Shown here piece after piece: positions 36,101-44,750 of a stretch of DNA of 64,000 bases. The position numbers and the translations under genes are program-made. Under the pieces are notes generated by a model that worked only from the letters and a program-made list of their open reading frames with translations, made no database searches and was not told where the DNA came from. Numbering within the stretch: the stretch's first letter is position 1; every line of letters begins with the position of its first letter. Source of the stretch: Nostoc sp. WHI (lineage in GTDB: Bacteria > Cyanobacteriota > Cyanobacteriia > Cyanobacteriales > Nostocaceae); contig NZ_WBKM01000095.1 in assembly GCF_015714725.1 (NCBI RefSeq), forward strand, positions 1 through 64,000, read 5' to 3'.

Positions 36101-39100
36101 TATTAATAGCTGGTTCTTTCCAATGCCTGATAAAATAATTAAATGTTTCATATATTTTCGCCGTCATTTCCTTAGCATTGAATTGATTTAACAGCTTTAA
36201 GCCTAGCTGACCGAATTGATAACCAGAATCCATGTCTTCAAAAGCGCCACATAGGAGCACTCCATAAAGTGCATACGTATAAGCTGACAGTGGAGAGTTC
36301 CCATATTTGAGACAGAGATTGGTCATTTTAAAAACGACCTGGGGATAAAGTTCGGGAGCTGCAATATAAACCGGAGGAATCAGATTGCTCAAGACTCGCA
36401 GTGCGGCTAATTTATAAACATCAGTCATTTCTGGCAATTCTGTTAAATCCTCAATTCGTTTCCCTCCTAAATTCAATCTAGTCAATCTTGTCCGGGGGGT
36501 TTCTGATAAAGGCAACCCTAGCATTTTTAGCACTTGCAGTCCGGTATTTAACGCAGCTTGCATTTGGTTTTTAGCAATATAAAACTGCATTTTTGTCTCG
36601 TACACCTGGACTCGATCGAGTAGGGTTTTTGCCTGTGACAAAACTACATCAGAAAGCATTTCTGCTCTCTCGAAATTAGTATTGAGGAATTCTACTGCTG
36701 CTGTTTTTACATAGAGATTAAGTGTCATGTCATACTGACGCTGCCAACTATCTGCTGCAAGAAGTTCTAAACCTACATTTAAATATTTAACAGATGATTC
36801 ATACGCTGTTGCTGCTTTTGCTTTCTGTCCAGCTATAAGATTGAGTTGAGCCAGTCTATCTTTTTGAGGCTGTTGGGTGATAAATTCAGCACCAACATTC
36901 AGTTGGTTGACAATTTCAAAAATGTTTTCTTCAATGTCCGTTTCCGAGGTATGTATTAGTAGTAATTCACCGATTTCTAGGTGAGTCTGTTTTTTCTGAT
37001 CATCTGGAATGAGAGAATAAGATGCTTGCTGCACCCGGTCATGTAAGAACTTATAGGTGATGGGTGATGGGGGCTGGTTAATGGGCGATCGCCTGTTCTC
37101 AGTCTCCATTTGTTCTGAGTCAAAAACAAGCGGTGTTTTGTAGGAATTATTGAGGGGTAGAACCAAACCTGATTGCAGAGCTTCCCACAAATCTGCTGCT
37201 GTTTCTGACTGAGATGTTTTATTAATAATCGCCAACATATCTAAAGTAAATTTGTCTCCAATGCAGGCGGCAAACTTTAATACATTCTGTGTTTTTTCAG
37301 ACAACTTTTGAATTTGGCTGACCATCAATTCAACAACATTATCAGTTATATTAATTCCCTGAAGAAACTCAATATTCCATTGCCAAAAACCGCGATCAAA
37401 GTCAAAGGATAACAAATTATCTTGATAAAGAGATTTGAGTAATTGGGTTAAGAAAAAGGGGTTGCCTTGGGTTTTTCTAAAAACTAACTCAGCTAGCGGC
37501 TTTATCTTTAAAATCTCACTACGAAGAGTATCGGCTACTAACTGGTTGACATGAGCGATATCCAAAAGCTGGAGGATAATGTTATTGACGACCGCACCAG
37601 TATTTTGAATCTCCTCCAAGGTCTGAATCAAGGGATGAGTGGCATTTACTTCGTTATCTCGATATGCACCAATTAGCAATAGATATTGGCTATCCGGGTC
37701 GGTCATAATTAACTGGATAAGCTTGAGGGAAGCTGAATCTGCCCACTGCAAGTCATCCAGAAACAAAACTAGCGGATGTTCGGGTTGACTAAATACATGA
37801 ATGAATTGTTGAAACACCCGATTAAATCGGTTTTGTGATTCTGATGACCCTAATTGAGGAACTGCTAGCTGCGGGCTAATAATCCCTTCTAATTCGGGAA
37901 TAACGTCTATAATCACTTGAGCATTGGAGCCGAGGGCATCTATTAATTTTGATTTCCAAACAGCTATTTGGTCATCGGTTTCTGTTAGCAATTGCCGCAT
38001 CAAATCTTGGAATGCTTGAATTAGAGAAGCAAAAGGAATATTCCGCTTGAACTGGTCAAATTTACCGGAGATAAAATAACCGCGCTGGCGCACAATCGGT
38101 TTGTGAACTTCGTAAACTAAGCAAGATTTACCGATGCCTGAGTAACCAGAAACTAGCATCATTTCTGTACTACCAGAACTGACGCGATCGAATGCTTCTA
38201 ACAAAGTAGCAACCTCTATTTCCCGTCCGTAGAGTTTTTGCGGGATGGAAAATTGGCTGTATGAATCTAGTTGACCGACAATAAAGTGGGAAATCTCGCC
38301 ATTCGTCTGCAACTGAGTCAGACAGGTTTCTAAATCGGCTTTTAGTCCGAGAGAGCTTTGATATCTATCTTCAGCAGTTTTAGCTAACAATTTCATGACA
38401 ATATCAGAAACCGCTGAAGGAATTTTGGGATTGAACTCTTGAGGCGTTATTGGTATTTTTGCAATATGGCAATGAACAAATTCCAGAGGGTCAGCGGCAT
38501 TAAAGGGCAGCGAACCTGTCAGCATTTCATAAAAGGTAACGCCTAAAGAATAGAAGTCGGTACGGTAGTCAATTGACCGATTCATTCGTCCGGTTTGCTC
38601 CGGTGACATATAGGCGAGAGTCCCTTCGATTAAATTGGGATTGCTGATGCTTTGATTTTCTTTTTCTAAACGCGATGCAATGCTGAAGTCGATAATTTTA
38701 ACTTGCCCGGTTTCTGGGTTGATGACGATATTGTCAGGTTTAATATCTTTATGAATAATCTTGGCTTGATGCAGTTGTGTGAGAGTGGATGCTAGCTGAA
38801 TGGCTATTTTTAGAAATTCGGTTAATGACAATTGGCGATCGCTAGTATACTTTTTTAGAGATTCTCCCCCAAAGTCTGCCAAAATTAGAGCTAGGCCGTT
38901 ATGATGATTTTCTAAAGCTAAAGACTTGACAATTCCTTCTATATCTACTATGATGTTCGACATTTTATATTCATGTCTTAGTCGGGTTAGTTCTTCGAGA
39001 CTGGGATACTCTGCTTTGAGGGCTTTAACGATCACAAAGGTTTGATCCGACTGCTTGGAAGCACGATAAATAACGGTATTGACACCTTCATGTAGAGCTT

Positions 39101-39134
39101 CAATAAAGTTGTAACCGGGAAGGACAGGGATCAT
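33150..39134 (-). CDS. Ser/Thr kinase-AAA ATPase-GAF-histidine kinase-receiver giant protein
   Basis: The 1994-aa cytoplasmic protein has, in order: a Ser/Thr kinase domain (residues 1 to ~270; Lys37, HKDIKPDN with Asp130, DFS in place of DFG at 149-151, and MSPEQTGR); an AAA/STAND-type ATPase with P-loop GYSGIGKS at 330-337 and [12 protein letters not shown]; a long helical, TPR-like region; and a GAF domain ([21 protein letters not shown]). After that come HisKA with His1549 in [10 protein letters not shown], HATPase ([17 protein letters not shown]) and a receiver with Asp1835. Proteins of this plan are common in filamentous cyanobacteria. It is coupled to the downstream kinase. The signal is unknown. 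Confidence 0.93.
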   Translation of the reverse strand: MIPVLPGYNFIEALHEGVNTVIYRASKQSDQTFVIVKALKAEYPSLEELTRLRHEYKMSNIIVDIEGIVKSLALENHHNGLALILADFGGESLKKYTSDRQLSLTEFLKIAIQLASTLTQLHQAKIIHKDIKPDNIVINPETGQVKIIDFSIASRLEKENQSISNPNLIEGTLAYMSPEQTGRMNRSIDYRTDFYSLGVTFYEMLTGSLPFNAADPLEFVHCHIAKIPITPQEFNPKIPSAVSDIVMKLLAKTAEDRYQSSLGLKADLETCLTQLQTNGEISHFIVGQLDSYSQFSIPQKLYGREIEVATLLEAFDRVSSGSTEMMLVSGYSGIGKSCLVYEVHKPIVRQRGYFISGKFDQFKRNIPFASLIQAFQDLMRQLLTETDDQIAVWKSKLIDALGSNAQVIIDVIPELEGIISPQLAVPQLGSSESQNRFNRVFQQFIHVFSQPEHPLVLFLDDLQWADSASLKLIQLIMTDPDSQYLLLIGAYRDNEVNATHPLIQTLEEIQNTGAVVNNIILQLLDIAHVNQLVADTLRSEILKIKPLAELVFRKTQGNPFFLTQLLKSLYQDNLLSFDFDRGFWQWNIEFLQGINITDNVVELMVSQIQKLSEKTQNVLKFAACIGDKFTLDMLAIINKTSQSETAADLWEALQSGLVLPLNNSYKTPLVFDSEQMETENRRSPINQPPSPITYKFLHDRVQQASYSLIPDDQKKQTHLEIGELLLIHTSETDIEENIFEIVNQLNVGAEFITQQPQKDRLAQLNLIAGQKAKAATAYESSVKYLNVGLELLAADSWQRQYDMTLNLYVKTAAVEFLNTNFERAEMLSDVVLSQAKTLLDRVQVYETKMQFYIAKNQMQAALNTGLQVLKMLGLPLSETPRTRLTRLNLGGKRIEDLTELPEMTDVYKLAALRVLSNLIPPVYIAAPELYPQVVFKMTNLCLKYGNSPLSAYTYALYGVLLCGAFEDMDSGYQFGQLGLKLLNQFNAKEMTAKIYETFNYFIRHWKEPAINTIEPLIEGVQRGLETGDLEYASYSACFYCTHLFFIGENLEIALQKQAHYIALMQRTKQEFQIIYAQIVRQTGLNLIKKTAEPYRLIGESFDENKMLPILINSNNSMAIYPIYVSKLILGYLFKNYDRAAENALLAEKYEQGGLGLMYKAEHKFYSSLTLLALYPSASKSDAYGGKLRQQYFSQVVAQQKKMKQWALHSPANYQHKYDLVEAEKARVLQQDAKAIAFYDRAITGAKEHGYIQEEALALELAAEFYFACGREKVANTYLNDAYYGYGCWGAKAKVKDLEKRYPQLFRISKRETVSTNATRMISSTGENASDSLDLATVMKASQALSGEIVLGKLLAKLMTIVLENAGAQTGYLILEKSGELLIEASGAVDKNDVTVLQEIPVSTSQQLPISLINYVARTKENVVLSNATREGTFTTDTYIATHQPKSVLCTPLIHQGKLTGILYLENNLTIGAFTSDRLEVLQLLSSQAAISIENARLYKDLKLANTNLEAKVQERTLELQEKNVHLQKAEETAQSANRAKSDFLANMSHELRTPLNGILGYAQILKRDKSLTNSQKDGVNIIHQCGDHLLNLINDILDLSKIEARKMELHPTDFHFTDFLEGIAEICRIRAEQKGICLIFEQITQLPTGVKADEKRLRQALINLLGNAVKFTETGGVAFKVGYHEGKIRFQVEDTGVGMAPEQLEEIFLPFQQVGDHDRKAEGTGLGLAITRQLIQMMGGEIQVKSTLDKGSIFFFDLDLPEASQYADVVKKEQRNIQGFKGYKRKLIVADDRAENRSILVKMLLPLGFEIMEAIDGQDCLNKASESNPDCILMDLMMPQMNGLEATRRIRRSPKLKNVIVIGTSASVFDFDLNKSKEAGCNDFLPKPIRITELLEKLQIHLELEWFYEEGETQVCKGNQEENSHQSLVAPPAEEITALLNLAMKGDLKGIVERVTHLEELDVKYTPFSLELRQLAKGFQVKKIREILKNTGVN

Positions 39135-39270
39135 TTTCTAGGACTGAGTGCTAGGGTGAACTGGGCATGAAGCTAATAGGCAGTATCCACCACTGTCAAA
39201 AAAAAGGACAATGAGGTGCTTTATTTAGCATTCCCAGCCAGCAACAAAATTCCACAATGCTAATTAAATA

Positions 39271-39376
39271 ATTCGTAATTCGTAATTCGTAATTCGTAAT
39301 TAAAGACATTTTCAGACGGGGATTTAAACCCCGTCTGAAACTGACGCTACGTGTAATGGTTGGGGTCTTAAACCCT
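39271..39376. repeat. Heptamer ATTCGTA x4 and two GGGG/CCCC hairpins
   Basis: ATTCGTA occurs four times (39271-39298). A hairpin TTTCAGACGGGG/CCCCGTCTGAAA (about 39309-39340) and a smaller GGGGTCTTAAACCCC (39363-39377) follow. They fill the 350-bp gap between two minus-strand genes. The larger hairpin looks like a dispersed palindromic repeat and could end the transcript from the ABC gene's far side. Confidence 0.7.
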
Positions 39377-39487
39377 TTTATTTACGATAAACCTCAACAT
39401 TTGAAAATATAATTTTGCTGCTAATAACCCCACTTTGATTAGAGTGGTAATTTTTGCGTAAGTCCTGATGCAAATGAGAGAGAACCG

Positions 39488-41272
39488 CTATATTGTGTTT
39501 GCTGCACCCAGTTGGAGGGCATAGAGGTTGGCATAGACACCTTGCTGATCGATGAGTTGTGTATGAGTGCCCTGCTCTACAATTTGTCCTTGCTGAATCA
39601 CTAATACCTGATCTGCCTGGGTAACTGTACTGAGGCGGTGAGCAATCACGAAGCTGGTACGACCTTGCAGTAAGCGGGCGATCGCAATTTGTACTAGCGC
39701 TTCTGTGCGGGTATCAATGCTGCTAGTCGCTTCATCGAGAATGAGAATTCGGGGGTTGATTAACACCGCACGGGCAATACTGATCAGTTGTCGCTGTCCT
39801 TGGCTTAGGGGAGCGCCCCGTTCACCCAATTGAGTAGTATAACCCTGTGGCAGTGAGGTAATAAATTCATGCACATTTGCCAGTTGTGCAGCCGCTTCGA
39901 TATCAGCTTGAGTGGCGTAAGGAGCGCCAAAGGCAATGTTTTCGGCAACGGTGCCACTGAACAGAATATTGTCTTGCAGGACGAGGCCAATTTGACGCCG
40001 CAGACTTGCTTGAGTAACGCTACGCACATCAATGTCATCAATTTTCACTGCACCGCCAGATACATCGTAGAAGCGCAAAATCAAGTTAATAATTGTACTT
40101 TTCCCCGAACCGGTCGGCCCTACCAACGCAACCATCTGCCCTGGATAGGCGCGCAAATTCACTTCTTTGAGAACCAATTGATCTGGGTTGTAGCCAAACT
40201 TGACATTCTCAAATGTCACCTCACCCCGAATAGGCGGCATTTCTGTTGCATCGGGTGCATCTTTGAGTTCTGACGGTTCATCTAGCAATAGAAAGATTCG
40301 CTCTAATCCGGCGAATGCAGATTGAGCTTGGGTGTAAAACTGGCTGAGAATTTGGATAGGGCGGAAGAACTGCTGGACGTAAAGTAAAAAAGATGTTATT
40401 ACACCCACTGTTGCAGCTCCCGTTACCGCGAGATAGCCACCATAGGCCAACACGCCTGCCGTTGCTAGTGTGTTGAGAAAATCAATCGACGGTAAAAAGG
40501 CAGAAGTAATTGCCACAGCCTCGACGTTGGCATCACGATTGGCAGCGTTGAGAACGTCAAATTCTGCGATGTTTATCTGTACACGATTAAATGCCTGTGC
40601 TTCTCGGACGCTGCCAATATCTTCTTCTAACTTGGCGGAAAGCTGTCCAATGGTTTGTCGGGTAACGCGAAATCTGACTCTTGCCCAACGTGCAAACAAG
40701 CTTGTGGTAAAAATCATCAGTGGCACAACCAGATTGCTCAACAAACCAAGTTGCAGGTTGATTGAGAGCATAGCAATGATGATGCCGACCAAACTAAAGG
40801 TGTTGCCGAGCATTTGGGCGATGGTCAGTCCAAATGCCTGATTCACGGTATTGACATCATTCAACAGGCGGCTCATTAAATCGCCCGCTTCGCTGCGATC
40901 GAAAAAGCTGAGTGGCAGACTTTGGATTTTAGTGAAAATGTCTTGCCTCAGTTGAGCCAGCAATCGCTGCATAATCCAGCCGACTCGAATAATTTGACCC
41001 CGGATTGCCAAAACACCAAGTCCGTAGTTTAGCGCTAGTAGCCCTAATAACAGTAGTAGTCCCTGCAAATTCTCCTGTTCAATTAGGTGATCAATCGACC
41101 AACCGAGGAAGAATGGCCCAATTGCCTGGGTTACGGCACCAAGAAATACTAATGTCAAAGCAATGGGAATTTCTTTGCGATAGAGTAAAACGTATTGCAA
41201 AAAGCGCCCCAGGGTAGAGAGTTGCTGACTAGCTTTTTGCTCAGATGCAACAACCGGAATAGTGCCTCTCAT
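39488..41272 (-). CDS. ABC exporter half-transporter with canonical ATPase site
   Basis: The 594-aa protein has six transmembrane helices (residues ~30-330) followed by a nucleotide-binding domain with Walker A GPTGSGKST, signature LSQGQRQ, Walker B plus catalytic Glu ILILDEATSSID and the switch His in IAHRLST. It is an MdlB/LmrD-like half-exporter for lipids, peptides or drugs. The other half-exporter in this window (44751-46526) has Asp at the catalytic Glu position, so the two are probable heterodimer partners. Direction is minus, as for the partner. Substrate is unknown. Confidence 0.9.
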   Translation of the reverse strand: MRGTIPVVASEQKASQQLSTLGRFLQYVLLYRKEIPIALTLVFLGAVTQAIGPFFLGWSIDHLIEQENLQGLLLLLGLLALNYGLGVLAIRGQIIRVGWIMQRLLAQLRQDIFTKIQSLPLSFFDRSEAGDLMSRLLNDVNTVNQAFGLTIAQMLGNTFSLVGIIIAMLSINLQLGLLSNLVVPLMIFTTSLFARWARVRFRVTRQTIGQLSAKLEEDIGSVREAQAFNRVQINIAEFDVLNAANRDANVEAVAITSAFLPSIDFLNTLATAGVLAYGGYLAVTGAATVGVITSFLLYVQQFFRPIQILSQFYTQAQSAFAGLERIFLLLDEPSELKDAPDATEMPPIRGEVTFENVKFGYNPDQLVLKEVNLRAYPGQMVALVGPTGSGKSTIINLILRFYDVSGGAVKIDDIDVRSVTQASLRRQIGLVLQDNILFSGTVAENIAFGAPYATQADIEAAAQLANVHEFITSLPQGYTTQLGERGAPLSQGQRQLISIARAVLINPRILILDEATSSIDTRTEALVQIAIARLLQGRTSFVIAHRLSTVTQADQVLVIQQGQIVEQGTHTQLIDQQGVYANLYALQLGAANTI

Positions 41273-41379
41273 AAAAACTTGGGATTTTAGATTTTGGATT
41301 AAAAATCCTTATTATAATTTACGATTTTGGTCACTGTTGAGGTTGCTTTCCCAGGACAAAACTTTCTCGAAACAAACAT

Positions 41380-42000
41380 TTAGTCAATGCCCTGTTGTTC
41401 CATCGCCCTTTGTACGCCTGCGTCTTGGTAAAGTTGCTGATAGAAGCGGTAGAGGTTGGGATAATCGGACAGCGGTTTGGGTAAAAAGTTGCCCCAGCGC
41501 GTCATCGCAAAGGCATAAGGGTCAGCGATCGTGCGACGATCGCCAACTAAATGAGTTTTACCATCTAAGTGCTTGTCTAAATGCTGATAAACGCGATCAA
41601 TTAGCCGATAAGATGCTTCCTTGATGGTCTGCCGAATTGTCTCGCTACCATCGGTTGTGTAACGCTGCGGAACAAAGAAGGGAAAAAAGGCTGGATGAAC
41701 ATCGCCTGTGAGAAATGCCAACCAGCGATCGAGTTCGTAAGCATCTTGCAGAGTACCATCATCGCCGAGCTTGGCATTAGGGTATTTGTGAGCCAGATAT
41801 TTCAGCAGTGCATCCGCTTGATTCATCACGCTACCATCGCCATCAATCATCGCTGGAACTTGTCCTAACGGATTCATCTGGAGATATTCTGGGTCGCTTG
41901 GCTTGACTTTCTGCAACTCGTAGGGTTCACCGATCCACTCTAGAGCAATATGAGGCGCAAGAGCGCAAGTCCCTGGAGCATAAAACAGTTTAATCATCAT
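41380..42000 (-). CDS. Glutathione S-transferase
   Basis: The 206-aa protein has an N-terminal thioredoxin-like domain (KLFYAPGTCALAPHIALEW, with Cys11 or 12 as in beta-class GSTs), the glutathione-binding NPLGQVPAM and a C-terminal all-helical domain with RRTIADPYAFAM. AGAGGAAC precedes the first of two ATG codons. It is the only member of the neighbouring detoxification cassette that is plainly intact together with the SnoaL-like gene. The electrophile substrate is unknown. Confidence 0.9.
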   Translation of the reverse strand: MMIKLFYAPGTCALAPHIALEWIGEPYELQKVKPSDPEYLQMNPLGQVPAMIDGDGSVMNQADALLKYLAHKYPNAKLGDDGTLQDAYELDRWLAFLTGDVHPAFFPFFVPQRYTTDGSETIRQTIKEASYRLIDRVYQHLDKHLDGKTHLVGDRRTIADPYAFAMTRWGNFLPKPLSDYPNLYRFYQQLYQDAGVQRAMEQQGID

Positions 42001-42190
42001 GTTCCTCTTGAGAAAAAAAATGGTGAATCACTCGTTAGCTCGGAGTTCATTCAGCAAGGCGCTGCCGTTGTTAAAGGAAGCTAAGGCTGCAACTGCCAAT
42101 TCCGTAGTTGCGCTTGATCGCTGTGCTGCGATCGCACGAAACCTCAAGTTTTGAACCCAAAATTTTCAGCCTGGAACTTAGAGGGTCACG

Positions 42191-42790
42191 TTACGCAAGC
42201 CTTTCATCACATCTTTGCGCCACCATTGGCACAAATATCCTGTTGTCGCAGTGAATTTGGAAATACCACGATAGCAAATCACGCTCTCGACCAGCAATGA
42301 ATCGTTCGCAAAGGTCGGGAACCGTGAAGGCAACCAGTTGCCAGCCATTGTCCCACCCGCGCTTCGGTGTAATATATTCCTCATAGCCAAAGCCAGGGAA
42401 AACAAACTCAGCTAAAACCAGACGGCGTACAGCTTCAGGATGAGTAGCGGCGTAGGCGTAAGCAGTTCCTGCACCTTGGTCATAGCCAACGAGGTGGATG
42501 CGATCGCAGCCCAACACCTCATGCACCAGTTGGTAAATGTCGGCGGCCATCGTGCGTTTGTCATAACCACTGGCAGGAATGGAGGAACCTCCCATGCCGC
42601 GCTGATCTAGAGCGATGACGGTGAAATGTGCAGCGAGGGTTGGCATAATACTGCGCCACATAAATTACGAGTGTTGCGGAAATCCATGCAATAACACTAA
42701 TGGATCGCCTGACCCTGCCTTTAGATATGCGAATGTTAACTCTCCAACCTTGGCCGTGTGCTGTTCAATTATGGTACTGACGGAACTCAT
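42191..42790 (-). pseudogene. Alpha/beta hydrolase (epoxide-hydrolase-like), broken
   Basis: From the ATG at 42790 the frame encodes MSSVSTIIEQHTAKVG... and the oxyanion motif LLHGFPQHS. A TAA then interrupts before FMWRSIMPTLAAHFTVIALDQRGMG, and the frame continues to the nucleophile-elbow motif LVGYDQGAGTAYA. The frame then ends at about residue 200, where a full epoxide hydrolase would have about 290, and the C-terminal catalytic His is missing. So there is one in-frame stop and a lost C-terminus. The downstream 190 bp contain no rescuing frame that I recognise. It belongs to the same strand and cassette as the GST. Confidence 0.8.
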
Positions 42791-42844
42791 CGTATAGTAA
42801 TCTCCATAATTTCATCTCAGGTCTGTGTTAGCAATGAAAGACAT

Positions 42845-43222
42845 CTACTCAGGTTCGTGGTCAGCGTAAACTGGGGAGATGTCCATATTGATACGGAAGT
42901 CATATATCTGGTCATTGTGTGAACGTAGAATACTCGCGCAGGGTAAGGTGACTTGAGTGCCATTCTTGCGAGTATAGGTAACATCTGCTTCGCATACGGC
43001 TGAGTTGCCGTCTTCACCAAACCACAGTCCCGTAATTTCGTGATGCATTTCCTTAATTATTTCAAAAAACTGAGCCAGAGCATCTCGCACCGCTTGCCGT
43101 CCGATTACCGCAGGTTGATTGCTAAACCGAAACTTGCCATCATCGGTGAAATGAGTAGCGATCGCCTCTGCATCTAGCGTATCCACCGTTTTGAAATAAT
43201 TGCGTACCCAATCAGCATTCAT
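42845..43222 (-). CDS. SnoaL-like/NTF2-fold protein
   Basis: The 125-aa protein fits the SnoaL/ketosteroid-isomerase-like fold: WVRNYFKTVDTLDAEAIATHFTDDGKFRF, IGRQAVRDALAQFFE, and closing strands RSHNDQIYDFRINMDISPVY. Such proteins are isomerases, hydrolases or carriers of small cyclic substrates. It lies in the detoxification cassette between the SDR remnant and the broken hydrolase. The frame is complete. Substrate is unknown. Confidence 0.85.
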   Translation of the reverse strand: MNADWVRNYFKTVDTLDAEAIATHFTDDGKFRFSNQPAVIGRQAVRDALAQFFEIIKEMHHEITGLWFGEDGNSAVCEADVTYTRKNGTQVTLPCASILRSHNDQIYDFRINMDISPVYADHEPE

Positions 43223-43235
43223 TTATGTTAATCTC

Positions 43236-43357
43236 CTAAACTGTGATAATCCTGCTACCATCGATTCTGATATTGGTTCCGTTGATGTAATCAGCTAACA
43301 GACTACTCAAAGCATCTGCGCGTATTGACTGGAGTTTTGAGTTGTAATGTTATTCAT
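43236..43357 (-). pseudogene. Short-chain dehydrogenase remnant with internal deletion
   Basis: At 43357 a start (MNNITTQNSSQYAQ, after GGAAT) runs for 16 codons to a TGA. In another frame, the DNA next to it encodes the typical SDR C-terminus ADYINGTNIRIDGSRIITV followed by TAG at 43236. The first and last few residues of an SDR gene are thus joined after loss of the roughly 220-codon middle, including the NAD(P)-binding and catalytic parts. The remainder cannot be functional. Confidence 0.75.
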
Positions 43358-43592
43358 GAGAAATTCCTTTCAGGATAATTGAAATCAAAAAAGCAACTGA
43401 CTCCGCAATCTAAATCAAAGGTTGAGGCTGTAATAGAGCTTTCACTAGAAGCAATTGTGATTTAACTTTGTAATTATTTTTATTGATTCAACTCAGCAAC
43501 ACCACTACCCTAAAGATATAGATTATTCATTGTTTAATATCAATGTTGAAGTCCAGGGATACCTTTAAGATATTGATCATCTCAGCTTAAAC

Positions 43593-44295
43593 ATGGAGTT
43601 TCGGCAGTTACATTATTTCCTGATAATCGCAGAAGAACTCAGCTTTAGTCAAGCAGGGCGACGGCTCAACATGGCTCAACCGCAGTTTACCCGCCAAATT
43701 CGCCAGCTTGAGCAAGAATTAGGGGTACAGCTTTTTGTTCGCACCAGACGTCGAGTTGAATTGACCGAGGTGGGCAATGTGTTTGTTAAAGAAGCCCGCC
43801 GCATTCTAGAACAAGTTTAGCAAAGTATTGAAATGACTCAACGTGCTAGTCATGGCGAAGTTGGTCGGTTAGTCATTGCCTTTGAAGGATCTTCGGCCTA
43901 TGACGTGATTCCTGTGTCATTGAAAACCTATCGTGAAATTTTTCATGATGTTGAGTTGGTTGTGCTGGGCATGACAACCGAACAACAAGTTGAGGCACTT
44001 CACAATAATCAGATTCAAGTCGGATTTGTAGTGCCGCCGCTGCAACATCAGACAGAAGATTTAGAGATTGAAGCAGTGCTAGAAAGACCTATGGTTTTGG
44101 CACTGTCAGAAGCCCATCCTCTAGCGGCATAGTCTAAGATAAAAGTGCGATCGCTCGCCAACGAAGCATTTATCTTGGGACAAGGCGATAGCGGCTGTGG
44201 CTGGTATGACCAAGTGATTGTTCTCTGCCATCAAGGAGGCTTCAGCCCTAATGTAGTGCAGGAAGTGAATGAAATGCAAGTCCTGTTAGGTAACA
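43593..44295 (+). pseudogene. LysR-family regulator, broken by two TAG codons and a lost C-terminus
   Basis: The N-terminus is a normal LysR winged helix-turn-helix (MEFRQLHYFLIIAEELSFSQAGRRLNMAQPQFTRQIRQLEQELG in parts: FLIIAEELSFSQAGRRL, then QIRQLEQELG). The same frame then meets TAG at 43818-43820 and again at 44130-44132. Without these stops it reads on with proper LysR effector-domain sequence (GRLVIAFEGSSAYDVIP, SLANEAFILG). Both stops stand where Gln (CAG) is expected. At about 44290 (MQVLLGNK) similarity ends and repeat DNA and a minisatellite begin. It would have regulated the divergent cassette. Confidence 0.85.
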
Positions 44296-44393
44296 AGTCG
44301 GCAGATCTGCCCAACGTAGTGGCTCTCCTTAAAAAGGGTAACTTTAATTCCGGTTCTCCCCTTTTTAAGCTACCGTGTACACACAAGTCTTTT

Positions 44394-44582
44394 GACTCGC
44401 ACCTTAGTTACATTGACTCGCACCTTAGTTGTATCGACTCGCACCTTAGTTGTATCGACTCGCACTTTAGTTGCATCAACTCGCACTTTAGTTGCATCAA
44501 CTCGCACTTTAGTTGCATCAACTCGCACCTTAGTTGTATCGACTCGCATCTTTGTTGCATCGACTCACACCCTTGCTAATAC
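44394..44582. repeat. 21-bp minisatellite, about nine units
   Basis: Units of 21 bp start at 44394 and every 21 bp after it; the core is GACTCGCACCTTAGTT followed by a variable 5-mer (GTATC, GCATC, ACATT). The last units are more diverged. A further copy, GACACCCTTGCTGCATC, resumes at 44714 on the far side of the element at 44578-44713. The array starts right after the break point of the LysR pseudogene. Confidence 0.9.
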
Positions 44583-44713
44583 TGCTCGGTTAAGAATATT
44601 CGTAGGTTGGGTTGAGGCAATGCGTTACCCAACAAACCGCGCAAAATGTTGGGTTTCGTTCTTCAACCCAACCTACCCCGGAGTGTTTTTTTAGGCAAAA
44701 CCTACGCAGTATT
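44578..44713. mobile_element. MITE-like element inserted in the minisatellite
   Basis: The ends are perfect 8-bp inverted repeats AATACTGC/GCAGTATT. The inside has a larger palindrome GTAGGTTGGGTT...CAACCCAACCTAC (44602-44676), a dispersed hairpin type in this group. ACACCCTTGCT flanks both sides, but that sequence belongs to the 21-bp unit, so it cannot be claimed as a target duplication. Confidence 0.65.
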
Positions 44714-44750
44714 GACACCCTTGCTGCATCGACTCGCTAATTGGGGATTA

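Noticed and set aside
42001-42190. A short minus-strand frame after the broken hydrolase, with sequence such as LRFRAIAAQRSSATTEL
   Set aside because: It is short and matches no known hydrolase C-terminus; may be chance.
44392-44694. Frames through the 21-bp array at 44.4 kb
   Set aside because: Repeat translation only, with no plausible product.
44567-44725. Target duplication ACACCCTTGCT around the element at 44578-44713
   Set aside because: That sequence is part of the surrounding 21-bp unit, so a duplicate copy is expected without any insertion.
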